This document shows, piece by piece, positions 37,789 to 47,400 of a DNA stretch of 64,000 bases. Position numbers and translations under genes: made by a program. Origin of the DNA: Chitinophaga varians (lineage in GTDB: Bacteria; Bacteroidota; Bacteroidia; Chitinophagales; Chitinophagaceae); contig NZ_JABAIA010000003.1 in NCBI RefSeq assembly GCF_012641275.1, positions 868,001 through 932,000 of the forward strand, written 5' to 3'. Each line of letters starts with the position of its first letter. The first letter of the stretch is position 1. The notes under the pieces were generated by a model. That model searched no databases. It saw only the letters and a list, made by a program, of their open reading frames with translations, and was not told the DNA's origin.

Positions 37789-38823
37789 CTACGAACTTTT
37801 ATCTGCGCCAAACGGTATCCAGTAAACATAGATCGTAGGAGACTGGCCATTACCACTGGTACTGCCGCTGCATTGCCAGGAAGTGCCTTTCTGCACAGGC
37901 ACACAACAATACCCCTGTTTAAGGGCGTTATTAGATTGGACCTGATATAAATTAACTCCATTCACCGAATACTGCTGGCCGTTATAAGTGATCACGGCCG
38001 TGGCGTTTGTGCCTGCATCACAGTTGTCAGGGTCTATGTAAACCAATACTAGTCCGTCTGTCCCGGCGGTGATTGTCATTTCCCCGAAAGCACTGCCTTG
38101 CTTGATGAGGTTCCAGCTGCCCATCATGGTGATACTCGCCTTGTTGGCTGTGATGTTGCCATTAACAGTAAGATCCGCGATATTGCTGCTGCCCGAAGCG
38201 GTTACAGAGGTCGTGTCGAGTTTATTGACCGTTGCGTTGGGTTGTAGCGTCAGCGCGCAATTAGCGTCAGTTGTAATACTGGCGCCTCCAGCGATTGCAT
38301 TGGCAGTTAACTGGGCCAGGGTAGCTTTGCCACGAATGTTTGAGGTGGCGCCAACAGTAATGTCATTGAAGCTGTTATTGTTGCCCAGGTTCAGTGTTCC
38401 GTTTATTGTCAGGGTGCTTTTTGCATATAAGGTGCCCTGTACGGTCAGGATACTGGGATTGTCCATCGTTCCAGCCACAGTTATGCTATCTGGTGTAAGT
38501 GTGGGCTTACTGATAATGATGGTAAGAAAAGCGTACAGTTTGCCCGCGGCATTGCTGGCTTCCAGCATCAGTGTGGTATTATGTTTAAATCCCTGTGGTA
38601 TATCAAAGGAAGTGCCGGTCCCGGTGTATATTGGATTGGGGTTGCTGTTTGCATATAGTTTGTACCCGGTGCCATTGCTGCTCCATTTAACACTGAACGG
38701 GCTCAGTGCCATAAATTGTGTAACCGGTATGTCCTGCTGGCTGCTTTGATAAGGAAAGGAAATAAAATTCGTCAGGTATAGTGGGGCCTGGTTCGATTGT
38801 TTGTGGGAGATGTTGTTTTGCAT
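37789..38823 (-). CDS. Cassette protein B, second copy (Ig-like, stalk, beta head)
   Basis: Function unknown, 344 aa. It opens with APLYLTNFISFPYQS, then an Ig-like domain (about residues 18-115; VKWSSNGTGYKLYANSNPNP, IYTGTGTSF, LTPDSITV), a strand-rich stalk (about 116-225) and a head (about 230-340) with GTDGLVLVYID, GYCCVPVQKGTSWQCSG and YWIPFG. It ends right after the head and lacks the helical tail of types A and C. It is closely related to the B protein at 41699-42814, which has an extra C-terminal stretch. The C gene lies 24 bp upstream and the A gene 62 bp downstream. No signal peptide. The shape suggests a trimeric fibre or lectin-like binding subunit, unproven. Confidence 0.8.
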   Translation of the reverse strand: MQNNISHKQSNQAPLYLTNFISFPYQSSQQDIPVTQFMALSPFSVKWSSNGTGYKLYANSNPNPIYTGTGTSFDIPQGFKHNTTLMLEASNAAGKLYAFLTIIISKPTLTPDSITVAGTMDNPSILTVQGTLYAKSTLTINGTLNLGNNNSFNDITVGATSNIRGKATLAQLTANAIAGGASITTDANCALTLQPNATVNKLDTTSVTASGSSNIADLTVNGNITANKASITMMGSWNLIKQGSAFGEMTITAGTDGLVLVYIDPDNCDAGTNATAVITYNGQQYSVNGVNLYQVQSNNALKQGYCCVPVQKGTSWQCSGSTSGNGQSPTIYVYWIPFGADKSS

Positions 38824-38847
38824 GTAGATAAATTGAGGGTAAATGTT

Positions 38848-40512
38848 TTAGAGTGACATGAGCTGTTGGAGCATCTCTGCTTTGGTGGCCTCATTAAACT
38901 GTGTGTCCAGTATCATTTCTATGGAGGATATCAGCTCATTCCGGCGTTGTTTTTTTGCTACCATGTATTGCTCAAAAAGCATACGTGGGTCATTTTTCGC
39001 TATGTTACTGTCTATAGCGGAAAGGGGGGCGATATCTTCTTTCTGCGATATGGAATCCTTCCCTACAGGAAACCAGTATATGCTTATTTTGGCCGGTTGC
39101 GCAACGCTGGTGAGGTTGTCACCTTTATAATACCAGGTAGTCCCGGCTGCAACGGGGATACATAGAAATCCATAGGTAAATGTACTAAGACCAAAACTTG
39201 CCTGATTGCCATATGTATAAAACCAGTTGCTGTTATTTAATGAAATGCCGCCATAAGCAAGCGTATTAGCCTGCTGTAGCGGAAGGTCAACTGTGACCAC
39301 TGCATAACCGTCAGTGTTTGCTTTGCTGCTCGTTATTGGAATATGGGTGTTGGAGATTATCTGCGTAAATGTGCCAAACATGGATACCTGCTGCCCGGTA
39401 AAGGTAAGGTCATTCTGTATGGTCAGGTCATCAGTGCCAATATCCGAACTGGTAAGCGTCGTGATTGTGGGCGCTGTTAAGGAAAGCGGGGAAAGCACAT
39501 TGATTTCCGGGAAAGTACCATTAAAGTCCTGTTCAACAATAAGATTGCTGACACTTGTATTCCCAAAAGTGGCGTCGCTTCCGATAGTAAAGTTACCAGT
39601 CAGGTTAAGGGGCGCATAGGTGGTGGAGATGTTGATCGTATGAGGATCTCCATCTGCAACGATCGTATTACTGCTCAGATTCAGGGTGTTGCTGTTGGCG
39701 ATGTTGGTGGTCATTTCCCCCTGCACTGTTTCGCTGTTCGCCGTGTTGACCATTAACGGCGTAAGGGCAGGGTTGATGACGGTCAATGTGAAGGACTCGA
39801 ATAGTTTGTCTCCGTTTGCATTAGTGGCGATGCAGAAAAAAGTAGTCGTATCTGTTATACCATCGTTTAGTGTGTAACTGGTGTTAGTACCGCTGTATAT
39901 CGGCGTTGTGCTGCCGCTCTGATATAACTCGTAGGAGGTGCCGTTGCTGCTCCATCTTATTTCTACAGCATATCCCTGTTGTATGGCACCGCAAGGATAT
40001 CCGGAATTCAGAGGATCAATGGCGATCAGGTTCTGCAGGAAGAATACCGGTACATTGCTTTTGATAATGGGAAAATTTCCCTGCCTCAACTTGTAGCCAC
40101 TGTCCCCGGTATTTTTTGTTTTTTCTTTAACGACGACCTGGGCGGTACCTGCGTTGTTATTGACCATCCCGGAAACGCTGCAATTGGCGCCATGTGTTAC
40201 CAGGTGGTTAGGGTCCAGGTTAACAAGCGTCCACTGCATATAGTCTATGTCCAGTTCATCGTCATGTATTACCTGGGATTTTCCTGTTGACCAGTATCGT
40301 TTGTCCGGCGGAGTTAGTGTGGCCGTAGATGTTTCAAAGATACAATCCGCGTCATCCCCTTGTGGCACTTTGAGGATGATCTTTTCGCATTTTATGGTGC
40401 TGTTAGGCTCAAGTACAATGCAGACTTCCCCTTCGGTGCTGAGGGTTAACGGTTTATGGTCTTTGCCGTAAACCTGGTAGGTTAGTATCAGTGGATCGGT
40501 ACCGGTTTGCAT
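38848..40512 (-). CDS. Cassette protein C, second copy (extra N-domain, Ig-like, stalk, head, tail)
   Basis: Function unknown, 554 aa, the largest cassette type. An extra N-terminal domain (about residues 1-160; LILTYQVYGKD, EGEVCIVLEPN, HGANCSVSGMV) is found only in C proteins. It is followed by the shared Ig-like domain (about 165-262; IRWSSNGTSYELYQSG, PIYSGTNTSYTL), a variable strand-rich stalk (about 263-390), a head (about 395-480; NTDGYAVVTVD, TTWYYKG, YWFPVG) and a helical tail (about 500-554; FEQYMVAKKQRRNELISSIE). N-domain, Ig domain and tail are strongly conserved with the C protein at 42840-44405, while the stalk has diverged. The gene starts 31 bp after the first-copy A gene. No export signal. 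The N-domain may be an anchoring or oligomerisation module (inference). Confidence 0.8.
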   Translation of the reverse strand: MQTGTDPLILTYQVYGKDHKPLTLSTEGEVCIVLEPNSTIKCEKIILKVPQGDDADCIFETSTATLTPPDKRYWSTGKSQVIHDDELDIDYMQWTLVNLDPNHLVTHGANCSVSGMVNNNAGTAQVVVKEKTKNTGDSGYKLRQGNFPIIKSNVPVFFLQNLIAIDPLNSGYPCGAIQQGYAVEIRWSSNGTSYELYQSGSTTPIYSGTNTSYTLNDGITDTTTFFCIATNANGDKLFESFTLTVINPALTPLMVNTANSETVQGEMTTNIANSNTLNLSSNTIVADGDPHTINISTTYAPLNLTGNFTIGSDATFGNTSVSNLIVEQDFNGTFPEINVLSPLSLTAPTITTLTSSDIGTDDLTIQNDLTFTGQQVSMFGTFTQIISNTHIPITSSKANTDGYAVVTVDLPLQQANTLAYGGISLNNSNWFYTYGNQASFGLSTFTYGFLCIPVAAGTTWYYKGDNLTSVAQPAKISIYWFPVGKDSISQKEDIAPLSAIDSNIAKNDPRMLFEQYMVAKKQRRNELISSIEMILDTQFNEATKAEMLQQLMSL

Positions 40513-40543
40513 GGTATATATGTTTGGGTTTGTGAAATTTTTT

Positions 40544-41674
40544 TTATCTGAACGTCATTAGTTTTTCTGCTAATAATTCCTTCGTCGTCGCATCTATTGT
40601 CTTGCCGCAAGCCTGTTCTATAGTTTGGATAAAAGCTTTGGCCGCAGTTAGTTTTTTTGTTTTTCCGGATGCCGCCCGGGCGGCCATATCAATAGAAGCT
40701 GCTTCCATATGATCTGTTGGCAGATCTATAAGTTCATAGGTTGCTTTTGAACTGCTGTTTTGGCCAATAGGATACCACTGTACGGTAATGGCTTTGGGTG
40801 CTTTGACGAAGAAGAGGGATTGATAAGTGGTGCTGTAGGTCAATGAGGTGCCTTTAGACAGGGGAAGACAGATAACAGTTGAATTAGCTGATCCAAACCT
40901 TGCCATACCTCCCGTAGCTTTAAACGTATAGGCATTCATTTGTATGGTGATAGTGGAGGTGAAACCAATTCCGGAAGGTACGTCAAAGGTGGGCATGTAC
41001 ACGATGAAGTAACCATCGGTATGAGCCGTAAATTGGTTGTTGGTAAGATCGTCCTGCCCCTGGTAAATGATATTGCTTTCGTTAAATAACGATACTGTGC
41101 CTTTATTGATGGTGAGTTTGCTCAGCATTTCCAGTTCTTTTGAAGTAGTATTGTCTGTACTGAGTCCCGGGACGGTCGTTTCGCCCGTGATATTGATTTG
41201 GCAACCGCTCCGTAAAGGACCATTTATCAGGAAGGAGGGGTCGGTGGAATCAGCAAGAACCAGCTTCCCGTCTACGGAAAGCTGGTTGATAGTGGCATTC
41301 CCATTGGTGGTCATATCTTTTTTGACCGTGTTGTTATCGGCGATGGTTATTCTGCCAGGTTTTAACGCGGGATTGTTAATGGTTACCGTGACAGATTTGT
41401 ACAGCTTATTGTTGTTGTATGTCGCTTCAAGTATGAGGGTGGTGTCAACGGAGAATCCGTTGCTTATAAGAAAATATTTATCTGCACCACTGTATAGTGG
41501 TTGCGATTGCTTATCGTCGCCGGCGTATAATTTGAAGTAAGTGCCGGAACTTTCCCAGGAAACATGAATGGCAGCGTTCGCATCAAATGCGGTTGCTGGT
41601 GTGTCGTTCTGGCTGACGAATAAATATGAAATTGTGAAGTCGGACGTATCTGCTTCGGCGTAAGGTAAATGCAT
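40544..41674 (-). CDS. Cassette protein A, first copy
   Basis: Function unknown, 376 aa, paralogue of the A protein at 36518-37726. Ig-like domain (about residues 10-105; VSWESSGTYFKLYAGDD, LYKSVTVTINNPALKP), stalk (about 106-215), head (about 218-315; HTDGYFIVYMP, QWYPIG) and helical tail (about 330-376; FIQTIEQACGKTIDATTKELLAEKLM). The tail is the most conserved part between the two A proteins, suggesting that it contacts a constant partner. It starts 24 bp after the B gene and is followed 31 bp later by the second C gene, marking the junction between cassette copies. No signal peptide; ATG at 41674 preferred by match to its paralogue. Confidence 0.8.
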   Translation of the reverse strand: MHLPYAEADTSDFTISYLFVSQNDTPATAFDANAAIHVSWESSGTYFKLYAGDDKQSQPLYSGADKYFLISNGFSVDTTLILEATYNNNKLYKSVTVTINNPALKPGRITIADNNTVKKDMTTNGNATINQLSVDGKLVLADSTDPSFLINGPLRSGCQINITGETTVPGLSTDNTTSKELEMLSKLTINKGTVSLFNESNIIYQGQDDLTNNQFTAHTDGYFIVYMPTFDVPSGIGFTSTITIQMNAYTFKATGGMARFGSANSTVICLPLSKGTSLTYSTTYQSLFFVKAPKAITVQWYPIGQNSSSKATYELIDLPTDHMEAASIDMAARAASGKTKKLTAAKAFIQTIEQACGKTIDATTKELLAEKLMTFR

Positions 41675-41698
41675 AATAATTTAATTTGAGATTGATGA

Positions 41699-42814
41699 TT
41701 AAAGGCTGGCTGATTGTTGCGCCAGTGCGATAGCTCGTACCGGGTCTTTATCCATTGCTTTAGCCAGGGTTTGATAGAAGTCGGTATACCATTGTTCGGA
41801 TAATATTTGTGAATCGGAAGTACTGCTTTGTATTGGCAGGCTTGCTAGCTCCCGGGCAGCAGCGCTTATTTCATAGGAGTCAGTTCCCCCTCCCAGTGGT
41901 ATCCAATAAATAGAGATGACGGGTGTCTGGCCGCTGCCACCAGATATGTTGCCACTACATTTCCATTTGCTGTTTCCCCGGATAGGGACGTAGCAATATC
42001 CGAACTTGGGTATGCCATAGTTTGCATACTGGCGTAAATGGATTCCATTGACAGTATATTGCTGGTTGTTGTAGGTGATACAGCCGGATGCGGCCTGGGC
42101 GCCGCCGGATTGAGTCGGATCTACAAAAATTATCGCAAATCCATCGGTCTTCGCTGTTATCTCTGTTTCTCCGAATGACTGGCCCTGTCGGATGAGATGC
42201 ATGCCGCCGGTCATGGCAACAGACGCTTTGTTTACGGTGATGCTGTCACTCACGGTGAGATGATTGATTGTGCTACTTTCAGTAGCTCTTACAGCGCCTG
42301 CGTTTACATGCTTCAAATGTATCCCGGGGCCGGAACTGAGGCTGACCGCAATATTTTTGAATGAAGTATTGTTTTCCAGGTTCAATGTGCCACTTATTGC
42401 CAGGTTAGCTTTGGTGTACAAAGTTTGCTGAACGGTTAATTGATTGGAGTTGATCATACTGCCGGACACGGTTATACTATCTGGTGTAAGTACGGCATTA
42501 CTGATAATAATGGTCAGGTAAGTATACAGCTTTGTTTGGCCGTTATCCGCTTCCAGTACCAGGGTAGTGGTGGACTGCAGTCCTTTCGGGAAGTCGAAGG
42601 AGGGGGTGGAGTCCGTATATATCGGCGTCGGATTACCATTGGCGTATAGGGCAAACTGTGTGCCGTTACTGTCCCATTTGGTACTGAACGGGCCGCCCGC
42701 GGTAAACGCGGTAACCGGCACGTCCTGCTCGGTGCTTTGATAGGGGAAGGAAATAAAGCTCCTCAGGTATAACGGTCCCTGATCGAGTGGTATGTTGGAA
42801 GTATCGTGATGCAT
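41699..42814 (-). CDS. Cassette protein B, first copy
   Basis: Function unknown, 371 aa. ATG 42814 is chosen because it aligns with the start of the other B protein (GPLYLRSFISFPYQS follows at the same distance) and leaves 25 bp to the C gene; the frame stays open to 42889, inside the C gene, but that extension has no counterpart. Ig-like domain (about residues 18-115; TKWDSNGTQFALYANGNPTP, LTPDSITV), stalk (116-220), head (about 225-320; KTDGFAIIFVD, GYCYVPIRGNSKWKCSG, YWIPLG). Unlike its paralogue it continues for about 50 residues after the head (SEQWYTDFYQTLAKAMDK), a short helical tail of a different type from A and C. No export signal seen. Confidence 0.78.
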   Translation of the reverse strand: MHHDTSNIPLDQGPLYLRSFISFPYQSTEQDVPVTAFTAGGPFSTKWDSNGTQFALYANGNPTPIYTDSTPSFDFPKGLQSTTTLVLEADNGQTKLYTYLTIIISNAVLTPDSITVSGSMINSNQLTVQQTLYTKANLAISGTLNLENNTSFKNIAVSLSSGPGIHLKHVNAGAVRATESSTINHLTVSDSITVNKASVAMTGGMHLIRQGQSFGETEITAKTDGFAIIFVDPTQSGGAQAASGCITYNNQQYTVNGIHLRQYANYGIPKFGYCYVPIRGNSKWKCSGNISGGSGQTPVISIYWIPLGGGTDSYEISAAARELASLPIQSSTSDSQILSEQWYTDFYQTLAKAMDKDPVRAIALAQQSASL

Positions 42815-42839
42815 GTTAAGTGAATTGAGGGTGAATGTT

Positions 42840-44405
42840 TCAGAGCGCTGTGAGCTGCCGGTGCATTTCTTCTTTGGTGGCAACGTCAAATTTGATGTCC
42901 AGTAATGTTTCTATGGAGGCTATAATGTTTCCCTGGCGCTGTTTTTTTGCGGCGGTATATTGCTCAAACAGCCGGCGGGGGTCGTTTGTGTCGTTGCTGC
43001 TATCTGGTACCGGAAGCGCTACGCTATCCTGTTGTGCTGAAGGGGTGCTCTTACCTATTGGTACCCAGAAAATGCTTATCGTAGCGGGATGTGAAACGCT
43101 GGTAAGGTTCTCGCCTTTATAATACCAGGTGGTTTCTGCAGGAACGGGCAACCATAAAAAGCCATAAACGGGTTCCAGGTCATCATTTGCCCCGTAGGTG
43201 CTGAACCAGTTGTTGCCATCAAATGAAAGTGCTCCATAGGCAGAGGTGCCGTCATCTGTTGATACGTCTACTGTAATGATGACATACCCATCAGTGTTCG
43301 CTGTTTCGGTGGTAACCGGAATATTGGTACCGGAGGCCAGTTGCTCAAAAGCACCGAATATAGGCAGCTGCTGATGGGTAAGGTCTATGGAGTCCTGTAT
43401 GGTCAGGTTGTCAGCGGTGATACTCGCACATTGCAGCGTTTCAATTAGATTGCTGGTATTACCATTGTCTTTAACAGTGAAAGTGCCGCTCACATCAATT
43501 CTGGAAGAATTATCAATAACATTGTCCACATTGGGGTTTGTACCGGTCAGGGTGATGGAATTGTCATGCAGGTCCAATGTATTGCAGGTGGCCTTTTGCG
43601 CAGTCATCTGCCCCGCAATGACTTCATTTGTGTTGGTGATTACTGCAGGCGGTACAAGGATAGGGCTGATGACGGCTAAGGTGAAAGACTCAAATATTTT
43701 GTTGCCATTGTCATCACTGGCAACACAGGTGAAAGTGGTGGTATCTGATATGCCGTCTTTCAACGTATAGCTGGTGTTTTTATCGCTATATATCGGTATT
43801 GTATGGCCGCTTTGATATAGTTCAAAGGAGGTGCCATTACTGTCCCATCTTAGTTCTACGGCATACCCCTGTTGTATGGCGCAACACGGATTTCCGGCGT
43901 TCAGGGGGTCAATGGCAATCAGGTTCTGAAGATAAAATGCCGGTGTTCCACTTTTATCAATAGGAAAGGCGCCTTGCCGCGGTTCATAATCGGGGTCTCC
44001 CGTATTCTGCGTATTTTCTTTAATAATCACCTGGGCTGTTCCCGCCTGGCTATTGACCATGCCGGTGACGCTGCAATTAGCGCCATGCTTCACCTTGCGA
44101 TTGGGATCCTTGTTCAGAAGCTCCCATTGTACGTAATCAATATTCGTCTGGTCATCAGTGGTATCCTGAGATTTTCCCACTGACCAATATAGTTTGTCAG
44201 GAGGATTTAATACGGCGGTAGACGCTTCGAATATACGGTCGGGACCATCTCCTATTGGTATCTTGAGTGTGATCTTCTCACATTTTATGGTGTCGTTGGG
44301 CTCAAGTACGATGCATACTTCTCCCTCGGTATTGGGGATTAGCGGTTTTTGGTCCTTTCCATAAACCTGATAGGTGAGTATTAGTGGAATGGTGTCGGTT
44401 TGCAT
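42840..44405 (-). CDS. Cassette protein C, first copy
   Basis: Function unknown, 521 aa, first gene of the first cassette and 18 bp after the 1270-aa core gene. C-specific N-domain (about residues 1-160; LILTYQVYGKD, EGEVCIVLEPN, HGANCSVTGMV), Ig-like domain (165-262; LRWDSNGTSFELYQSG, PIYSDKNTSYTL), stalk (263-365), head (about 368-455; NTDGYVIITVD, TTWYYKG, FWVPIG), helical tail (about 470-521; LFEQYTAAKKQRQGNIIASIETLL). The stalk is about 30 residues shorter than in the paralogue at 38848-40512, so most of the length difference lies there. Ends only 25 bp before the B gene. No signal peptide. Possible fibre-like subunit, inferred from layout. Confidence 0.8.
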   Translation of the reverse strand: MQTDTIPLILTYQVYGKDQKPLIPNTEGEVCIVLEPNDTIKCEKITLKIPIGDGPDRIFEASTAVLNPPDKLYWSVGKSQDTTDDQTNIDYVQWELLNKDPNRKVKHGANCSVTGMVNSQAGTAQVIIKENTQNTGDPDYEPRQGAFPIDKSGTPAFYLQNLIAIDPLNAGNPCCAIQQGYAVELRWDSNGTSFELYQSGHTIPIYSDKNTSYTLKDGISDTTTFTCVASDDNGNKIFESFTLAVISPILVPPAVITNTNEVIAGQMTAQKATCNTLDLHDNSITLTGTNPNVDNVIDNSSRIDVSGTFTVKDNGNTSNLIETLQCASITADNLTIQDSIDLTHQQLPIFGAFEQLASGTNIPVTTETANTDGYVIITVDVSTDDGTSAYGALSFDGNNWFSTYGANDDLEPVYGFLWLPVPAETTWYYKGENLTSVSHPATISIFWVPIGKSTPSAQQDSVALPVPDSSNDTNDPRRLFEQYTAAKKQRQGNIIASIETLLDIKFDVATKEEMHRQLTAL

Positions 44406-44423
44406 GGGAACGGTTTTAGGTTT

Positions 44424-47400
44424 TTATTGAGGGTCCTGGTCAGTAATGAATTGAAGGTATCCGTCGTGCAGACTGATCGGATATCTGTTGAAATTGGCGG
44501 TAGCAGTGGCTTTGGTAAGGGTAAACCCTTCCCAGGAAAAGCTGGCTTCAGCGGTACCCGGATTTGCTACTGTGCTTTGCCACCACGTCCAGGTGCCGTA
44601 CCGGGCGCTTACGGGTAAATAAGTGAGTGCATTGGGATAGGGCGGCGTACCATTGGCAGTGTCTGACAGCTGCACGGCAGAGAGAATAGGCCCTGCCCTG
44701 AAAGTGATGTCCATGGCGGATAACGGCTTATCTACAAATTGTTCCGGCAGTTGTACTTCCTTGATAGGCAGAATGCCGCTAAAGGCGTGTATGGATGCCC
44801 GTGGGTCTGCCAGTACGGTGACGTATGTAGGATTGCTGTCCCCGAACGTCAGTTGAATGTAATTGCCATTATTGCTGTTGAGCGGCCCTATCTGTTGCAG
44901 GTAATTGTCAGAATTATCGGGTGTTACCACACAATTGAACTGGTCGTAATTTTCATTTTTAAAATACCCGATCACGCCGTCTTCCTGCGATGCCTGATCA
45001 CCAAACCGGATATCAAAAGGACAATCCTCCATTGCAGGGATATTGGGGTTGGGGGTGATTTCACCTGTAGGGAACGGCCAGTCCTGGCTTTGCAGCGGCT
45101 GAGCGTTCAGCTTCAATTGCAGGGTGAGCGCTGTTAGTGCCAGTGGCCGTCCAATGAAGAAGGAGAGATCCTGGTTGGTACGTTTTCCCAATGGATCTAT
45201 CGTCCAGAGCGTGCTGTCGATCGCTTTCAGAAAAGCCTGGAAGGCCGTAGCTGATTTTCCCGTTAAGGCGGTGACAAATGCGCCCAGTTGTTTAGACCGG
45301 GAGGTAACATCTCCCAGCGTATTCACGTTGTTGTGTGGTGGCGGCGTCCATTGCACATGGCTGCCCTGTGTACCGGCCATCACCATAATTTCGCCGGCAT
45401 TACTGCCATCAGGAAAAAACAACAGCAGCGAGCGGTCAATATGGTTCACTACCACCCAGCCGCATACTGGGTTCACACCGGTATTGAGGCCCAGTATGTT
45501 AGTTTTGTCGCGATAATCTGCCAGTAGCATATTCAGCCGGGCGGGTTGTAATATGCGGGGCGGTACCTGGAATGGCGCCGTTATATTGGCAGACAACTGA
45601 TGTTCGATACTGAAGGCGCTGTCCACCATCAAAGGATAAGAGTGATAATCGGATATGCCACCACCGGTGGACTGTATCAGGTCATATCGGCGGCCAAACT
45701 TATCATAAATGGCCAGTTGTGTGAAGTAAAACTCACCGCCCCTGATTTGATGGAACGGGTAGGGACTGGGACCACCGCCAGTTATAGCAGGAATGGCGTT
45801 TACCTGTCCCTGCGCAAAAGAAGGGGTGTCAAAAGGAGGGATGCTGGTAGTGTCATAATACCCCATGACTTTTGAAAACTTCAATGTCTGGTTTTCATAG
45901 TTGAATGAATCATTGTGTGGCTTTCGGTAGAGTTTCCTGTCACGCTGTGTCAGGTAGTCGTTCGTGTATGCGAGCTCCTGGGACAGAAAACGCCATTGGT
46001 CTGTTTTGTTGATCTCATCCCACAGGTCATTCAGGGCGTCATCATCATATTGCCGGGCATATGCTTTGAGCCGCGCGCCCAAAGTCATTTGTGTGTGGGT
46101 GCTCAGCGCGGCTCTTCCGGAAACGGTATAACTTGTTTGCGCGCCCTGCGGAGAGGCTATCATCTCATAGTCAGTACCGTTAAAGCTCCAGTTGGGCGTG
46201 CTATGCTGGTCGCCGGGACTTGTTTTCCAGGCAAATGGAACAGCGATATGCGTTAGTTGCCATTCCATATATACCGGCTGCCATTTCTGCCGCCATTCAC
46301 TGAGGTCCGTTTGTGGCAGCACCCCATTGTTATAGGCGGTCTTGTCATGAGCCTGCATGGTGCTGTAAACAGTTTGCTGCGAAAGCCCCGTTTTAACGGC
46401 TATTTGCGCGGCATTGGCAGGGTCCACCAAAAAGAATTCGGTATAAATATCCTGTACGTTGGCTGGTAACACCTGTGTGTCGGATAAAGCAGGAATAATG
46501 TTGCCCAGTGTGGAGGCATCTATTTGTGTAGAGGCTACTGTAAATGATTTTATCAGTTGTGCCGGCAGCCTTACTACGAGGGCAGTCTCCGGGTCGACCA
46601 ACGGGTCTGGCGAAATTCCGGATATCAGTATGTTGGGATTATTAGGGAGCCAGTAACGGGGCTGTGCTACGGATTTCAGTACAAAGCCGGGGGTGATGTT
46701 TTTGTTCTGTGCAAAGTCGTTGATGCCCTGCTGTAGTGCCTGTTGGGAGTTTGCGATACCTTGTCTGGGCTGCGGTACTTTGGGAAGCAGCGCATTCACT
46801 ATTTTTAATTGTGCCAGTACCAATCCCAGTGTCTTATCAGCATTCTGGGGATCGAGGTATGGTGATAACTGATCTGACGATACACCTGGCCAGGCGTCCT
46901 GCGGGTCGTAGTTGGCCTCGGCGTAGTGATATTTCCACCATACGGCGTTTAAGTCCCACTGGAGACTGGAAAGTAATGTAAGCGCGTCATCCAGCGACTG
47001 CTGGTCTTTGTTTAGTTGTTCCAGCCAGGCGGCGTCACTGTCGGGTATTTGCTGGTTTTTAGTAACAGGTGCAGTCTGAGGGTCATTACTGGCAGGTACG
47101 ATCTGCCAGCGGTTGCCGCCAAATTTTGAATTAAACCAGGCTTGTTGTATTCTTTCCGCTATCAGTTGGTGGCCATTTTTGTTGTTAAGTGCAGGCAACA
47201 AATCAAACTGGAAGGCACGTAATAATTCAATAGTTGTTTGCTGATCAAGGGAATGTTCCAGTTGTGTGGCTACCAATGTACTGAAGGCTTCCAGCCCGGT
47301 ATTGGCCACGCATACGGATATATCATCGGCGCGCAGGTTTTCAAGTTCGTCATTGGCAGGTGGTGTACTGGCGTTTTTATCCCAGGGCAGGTTAAAGGAC

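Larger units (their letters stand above)
36518..40512 (-). repeat. Second copy of the tandem C-B-A gene cassette
   Basis: Three genes in the order C, B, A (minus strand), matching gene for gene the cassette at 40544-44405. Protein similarity is high in the C-type N-domain, the Ig-like domains and the A/C tails, and low in the stalks, so the duplication is old or the stalks diverge fast. Not a nucleotide-level exact repeat. Confidence 0.85.
40544..44405 (-). repeat. First copy of the tandem C-B-A gene cassette
   Basis: The copy next to the core genes: C (42840-44405), B (41699-42814), A (40544-41674), with spacings of 25 and 24 bp. The second copy follows after 31 bp. The shared Ig domain in all six proteins indicates that A, B and C themselves arose from one ancestral gene before the cassette was duplicated. 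Confidence 0.85.

Noticed and set aside
42815..42889. N-terminal extension of the first-copy B protein
   Set aside because: Overlaps the C gene and is missing from the paralogous B protein; ATG 42814 aligns with that start.
36518..44405. Cassette proteins as diversity-generating retroelement targets
   Set aside because: No reverse transcriptase and no short variable/template repeat pair was seen near the head-coding ends.
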